Shown here one piece after another: positions 4,970 through 7,289 of a DNA stretch of 7,289 nucleotides (its first letter is position 1; each line of letters starts with the position of its first letter). The position numbers and the translations under genes are program-made. The notes under the pieces were generated by a model. That model was not told the origin of the DNA. It saw only the letters and a list, made by a program, of their open reading frames with translations, and did no database searches. The stretch spans positions 1 through 7,289 of the forward strand of contig JAMCQY010000087.1 of assembly GCA_023381945.1 (NCBI GenBank), read 5' to 3'. The stretch is from Deltaproteobacteria bacterium. GTDB taxonomy: Bacteria; Desulfobacterota; Desulfobaccia; Desulfobaccales; 0-14-0-80-60-11.

Positions 4970-5112
4970 GTTCTCCCCCCGAAACTCGACTCCGACTTCG
5001 TGACGAAAATATTGCCTGAAAAAAATGACGGATGCAAGTAAAAATGGTTATTTTGGAGGATATACGCCGCGAAAGCCTTATTTTATAATCAAAAAGCCCG
5101 ATTCCTTCATTG

Positions 5113-5535
5113 TCAACCCTGGCTTTCCCGGGCGGCTCGAATCTGGTCCAGAATACCATTGACAAAGGCGCTGGAGTCCTCGCTGCCATAGCGTTTGGCC
5201 AGCTCCACAGCTTCGTTGATCACCACTTTTGAAGGAATTTTACTTAAATAGATAAGTTCAAAGGCAGCCAGGCGCAAGAGGTTGCGGTCAACTACAGTCA
5301 TACGCTCGAGGCGCCAATGTTCGGAATAGCGGGCGATGAGGGCATCCAGCTCCTCCTGGTGAGCAGCCTCGCCCATCGCTAATTCCCTCAAATAGGCAGG
5401 AACGCCGGGGCCTTCCGGATGAAAATGGCTCCAGAATATCTCCAGATCCTCGGTGCCGCGGCCCCCGGCAAAATCGGCTTGATAAAGAAATTTCAGCGCC
5501 CATTCCCGGCACTGGCTGCGGGAATAAGCCGCCAA
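5113..5535 (-). CDS. nusB: Transcription antitermination factor NusB
   Basis: The 140-residue all-helical protein has the NusB signatures in order: SRSQCREWALKFLYQAD (5-21), HWRLERMTVVDRNLLRLAAFEL (about 73-94), IPSKVVINEAVELAKRYG, and SSAFVNGILDQIRA near the end. NusB binds NusE (S10) and boxA RNA and is part of the rRNA antitermination complex. The start is a TTG (5533-5535) three bases after the ribH stop. An in-frame TGA (5539-5541, the ribH stop itself) excludes any earlier start. The Shine-Dalgarno is weak (AGGGG), so translation is probably coupled to ribH. The ribH-nusB order is common in proteobacteria and supports the call. Confidence 0.96.
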   Translation of the reverse strand: MAAYSRSQCREWALKFLYQADFAGGRGTEDLEIFWSHFHPEGPGVPAYLRELAMGEAAHQEELDALIARYSEHWRLERMTVVDRNLLRLAAFELIYLSKIPSKVVINEAVELAKRYGSEDSSAFVNGILDQIRAARESQG

Positions 5536-5538
5536 AAA

Positions 5539-6006
5539 TCAGACCCCTAAGCCTTTAAGGAGATTGACCATCTCAATGGCGGCTTCTGCGGCGGCAAAGC
5601 CCTTGTTGCCCGCCTTGCTGCCGGCCCGTTCGATGGCCTGCTCCAGGCTGTCGGTGGTGAGAATTCCGAAAGAAATGGGCATGCCTGATTCCAGACTCAC
5701 CTGGGCAATGCCCTTGCTGACCTCCGCGGCCACATAGTCGAAGTGGGGGGTAGAACCCCGAATCACCGCGCCCAGGCAGATCACCCCGTCATAAGCCTTG
5801 GCTGCCGCCAAACGTTTGACCACCACTGGGATTTCCCAGGCTCCGGGCACCCTTACTATGGTCAGGTCGTCTTCCGCCACCCCCTGGCGCCGCAGGCAAT
5901 CCAGGGCGCCCTCCAGCAGGCGCTCGGTAATAAAGGAATTGAAGCGGCTGACCACCAGGGCGAATTTCAACCCCTCACCGGTTAATTTGCCTTCCACAGT
6001 GCGCAT
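5539..6006 (-). CDS. ribH: 6,7-dimethyl-8-ribityllumazine synthase
   Basis: The enzyme condenses 5-amino-6-ribitylamino-uracil with 3,4-dihydroxy-2-butanone 4-phosphate, the penultimate step of riboflavin synthesis in the cytoplasm. The protein has 155 residues, the family norm. Signatures seen are SRFN (20-23), PGAWEIP (54-60), [15 protein letters not shown] (79-93) with the proton-transfer His88, and [11 protein letters not shown] (126-136) with Arg127 for phosphate binding. All key residues are present, so it should be active and form the usual pentamer or 60-mer shell. The ATG has a strong GAGGGGG Shine-Dalgarno. It lies 48 bases after ribBA and directly before nusB, so it receives one of its two substrates from its upstream neighbour. 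Confidence 0.97.
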   Translation of the reverse strand: MRTVEGKLTGEGLKFALVVSRFNSFITERLLEGALDCLRRQGVAEDDLTIVRVPGAWEIPVVVKRLAAAKAYDGVICLGAVIRGSTPHFDYVAAEVSKGIAQVSLESGMPISFGILTTDSLEQAIERAGSKAGNKGFAAAEAAIEMVNLLKGLGV

Positions 6007-6054
6007 CTTGTCCCCCTCAATCGATTTCTTCGCCTTTTCGCCAGTCGCCGTGCT

Positions 6055-7263
6055 TTAGCTCTCAACCAACTTCAACATATGCCCCATCTTTTGGCATTTG
6101 GTCTTAAGGTAGTTGCGATTCACCCGGTTGGGCGGAATCTCGAGGGCCACCCGCTCCACCATGTTGAGGCCATAGCCTTCCAGGCCGATGATCTTTTTGG
6201 GGTTGTTGGTCATCAGCCGCATCTTCCTAACCCCCAAGTCCCGGAGGATCTGGGCCCCGATACCGTAATCCCGCAGGTCCGCCTTGAAGCCCAGGGCTTC
6301 ATTGGCTTCCACCGTATCGGCGCCCTGGTCCTGCAACTCATAGGCCCGCAGCTTGTTGACCAGGCCGATGCCCCGGCCCTCCTGGTGCATATAGAGGATG
6401 ATGCCTTTGCCTTCGCACTCCACCAGCTGCATGGCGGCTTCCAGTTGGTCGCCGCAATCGCAGCGCAGCGAATGGAAGACGTCGCCGGTGACGCACTCCG
6501 AATGGACTCGCACCAGGACCGGCTCGGCCGGGTCGATCTCCCCCTTTACCAGGGCCATGTGCTGGTTGTCGTCCACATCGTTATCGTAGGCCACCGCGGT
6601 AAACTCGCCATAATAGGTAGGCAGCTTTACCGTGGCCCGGCGGTGCACGAAGGACTCGTGACGCAGCCGGTACTCCACCAGGTCGGCGATGGTGGCGATC
6701 CTGATATCATGCTCGGCTGCGAATTTTTCCAGGTCCGGCATCCGGGCCATGGTGCCGTCGTCCTTCATGACCTCGCAAATGACTGCGCCGCCCTTTAAAC
6801 CCGCCAGGCGGGTCAGGTCGGTAGAGCCCTCGGTCTGGCCGGTACGTACCAGCACCCCGCCTTTGCGGGCCCGTATGGGGAAGACGTGCCCGGGGCTCAC
6901 CAGATCCTCCGGCCGGGCGTTATCGGCCATGGCGGTGAGGATGGTGGTGGCCCGGTCTGCCGCCGAAATGCCGGTGGTCACGCCGCGGCGGGCCTCGATG
7001 GACACGGTGAAAGCCGTCTTGAAGCCTGACTGGTTGTCCCGGACCATCTGGGGAAGCTGGAGTTTCTCTATCATTGCGGGTTCCAGGGCCAAACAGATCA
7101 ACCCCCGTCCCTTTTGCGCCATGAAGTTGACGGCCTCAGGGGTCACCAGCTCCGCGGCCATAGTCAGATCGCCTTCATTCTCCCGGTCTTCGTCATCCAC
7201 CAGGATGATCATCTTCCCTTGGCGAATATCTTTGATGGCTTCTTCAATGGGTGCTACCGACAT
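6055..7263 (-). CDS. ribBA: Bifunctional 3,4-dihydroxy-2-butanone 4-phosphate synthase / GTP cyclohydrolase II
   Basis: The 402-residue fusion has RibB at 1 to about 200 and RibA at about 205-402. RibB makes dihydroxybutanone phosphate from ribulose 5-phosphate and RibA opens GTP; together they supply both branches of riboflavin synthesis. RibB motifs are [10 protein letters not shown] (23-32, acidic metal/substrate loop), [19 protein letters not shown] (His126) and [20 protein letters not shown]. RibA motifs are [17 protein letters not shown] with zinc cysteines 257, 268 and 270, then HQEGRGIGL, and [16 protein letters not shown]. One oddity is that the usual GHTEA motif reads GQTEG, placing Gln143 where E. 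coli RibB has its metal-binding His153. The ATG has a weak GGGAA nine bases upstream. Any FMN riboswitch or ribD/ribE genes would lie beyond the right edge. Confidence 0.96.
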   Translation of the reverse strand: MSVAPIEEAIKDIRQGKMIILVDDEDRENEGDLTMAAELVTPEAVNFMAQKGRGLICLALEPAMIEKLQLPQMVRDNQSGFKTAFTVSIEARRGVTTGISAADRATTILTAMADNARPEDLVSPGHVFPIRARKGGVLVRTGQTEGSTDLTRLAGLKGGAVICEVMKDDGTMARMPDLEKFAAEHDIRIATIADLVEYRLRHESFVHRRATVKLPTYYGEFTAVAYDNDVDDNQHMALVKGEIDPAEPVLVRVHSECVTGDVFHSLRCDCGDQLEAAMQLVECEGKGIILYMHQEGRGIGLVNKLRAYELQDQGADTVEANEALGFKADLRDYGIGAQILRDLGVRKMRLMTNNPKKIIGLEGYGLNMVERVALEIPPNRVNRNYLKTKCQKMGHMLKLVES

Positions 7264-7289
7264 GGCTAAGTTCCCGTTTTCCGTTTTTC

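Noticed and set aside
5009..5037. Minus-strand promoter for ftsB (TTGCAT, 17 bp, CAATAT)
   Set aside because: Only three of six bases match in each box. A TTGACA overlapping the nusB stop also lacks a -10 at proper spacing (nearest at 20 or 23 bp). A promoter here is possible but not supported.
6079..6798. 239-codon open frame antisense to ribBA
   Set aside because: Low-complexity His/Val/Gln-rich product lying opposite an unmistakable RibBA; a codon-bias shadow.

Overview
The window looks like ordinary chromosome of a mesophilic, probably anaerobic, Gram-negative bacterium of the Desulfobacterota (former Deltaproteobacteria). This is inference from three things: the riboflavin gene order, lipoprotein and envelope genes of Gram-negative type, and a UGA-encoded selenoprotein. 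The protein-coding parts are clearly GC-rich, while about 360 bases in the middle fall to about 32% GC by hand count. No insertion sequence, phage gene, tRNA, rRNA or CRISPR array is visible.

Positions 1-2803, plus strand, hold a tight four-gene operon that is cut off at the left edge. Its genes are: (1) the 3' part of a rhodanese-like domain fused to a MauE/DoxX-type membrane domain; (2) a small lipoprotein; (3) a secreted protein with an N-terminal AMIN domain, a proline-rich linker and an unrecognised C-terminal domain; (4) a 71-residue glutaredoxin-like selenoprotein at 2488-2703, whose catalytic residue is encoded by an in-frame TGA at 2524-2526. Joints 1/2, 2/3 and 3/4 show overlap or Shine-Dalgarno sequences that overlap the previous stop. 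A strong intrinsic terminator (2766-2803) closes the operon. The selenoprotein is easily missed because standard gene finders stop at the TGA.

Positions 2804-3470 contain no recognisable gene. They hold an AT-rich tract with a 14-bp perfect palindrome, then a near-consensus sigma-70 promoter (TTGACA, 17 bp, TAATAT). After it comes a roughly 190-nt GC-rich segment with several strong complementary arms, two of them interleaved as in a pseudoknot, ending in a T run. This reads as a structured leader or a small RNA ahead of a small exported 3D-domain protein (3471-3833). I could not assign it to a known RNA class.

Positions 3846-7263, minus strand, carry housekeeping genes in transcription order ribBA, ribH, nusB, ftsB/divIC-like, efp. 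RibBA and RibH supply two steps of riboflavin synthesis and NusB is the antitermination factor. The FtsB/DivIC-like protein is a divisome coiled-coil protein, and EF-P rescues ribosomes at polyproline. ribBA-ribH-nusB are tightly spaced and probably cotranscribed. ftsB and efp follow after gaps of 143 and 107 bases and may have their own leaders. efp converges on the 3D-domain gene with only 12 bases between them.

The best candidates for new biology are the redox-flavoured operon that pairs a Sec-glutaredoxin with a Cys-less rhodanese/MauE fusion, and the unassigned structured RNA before the 3D gene.
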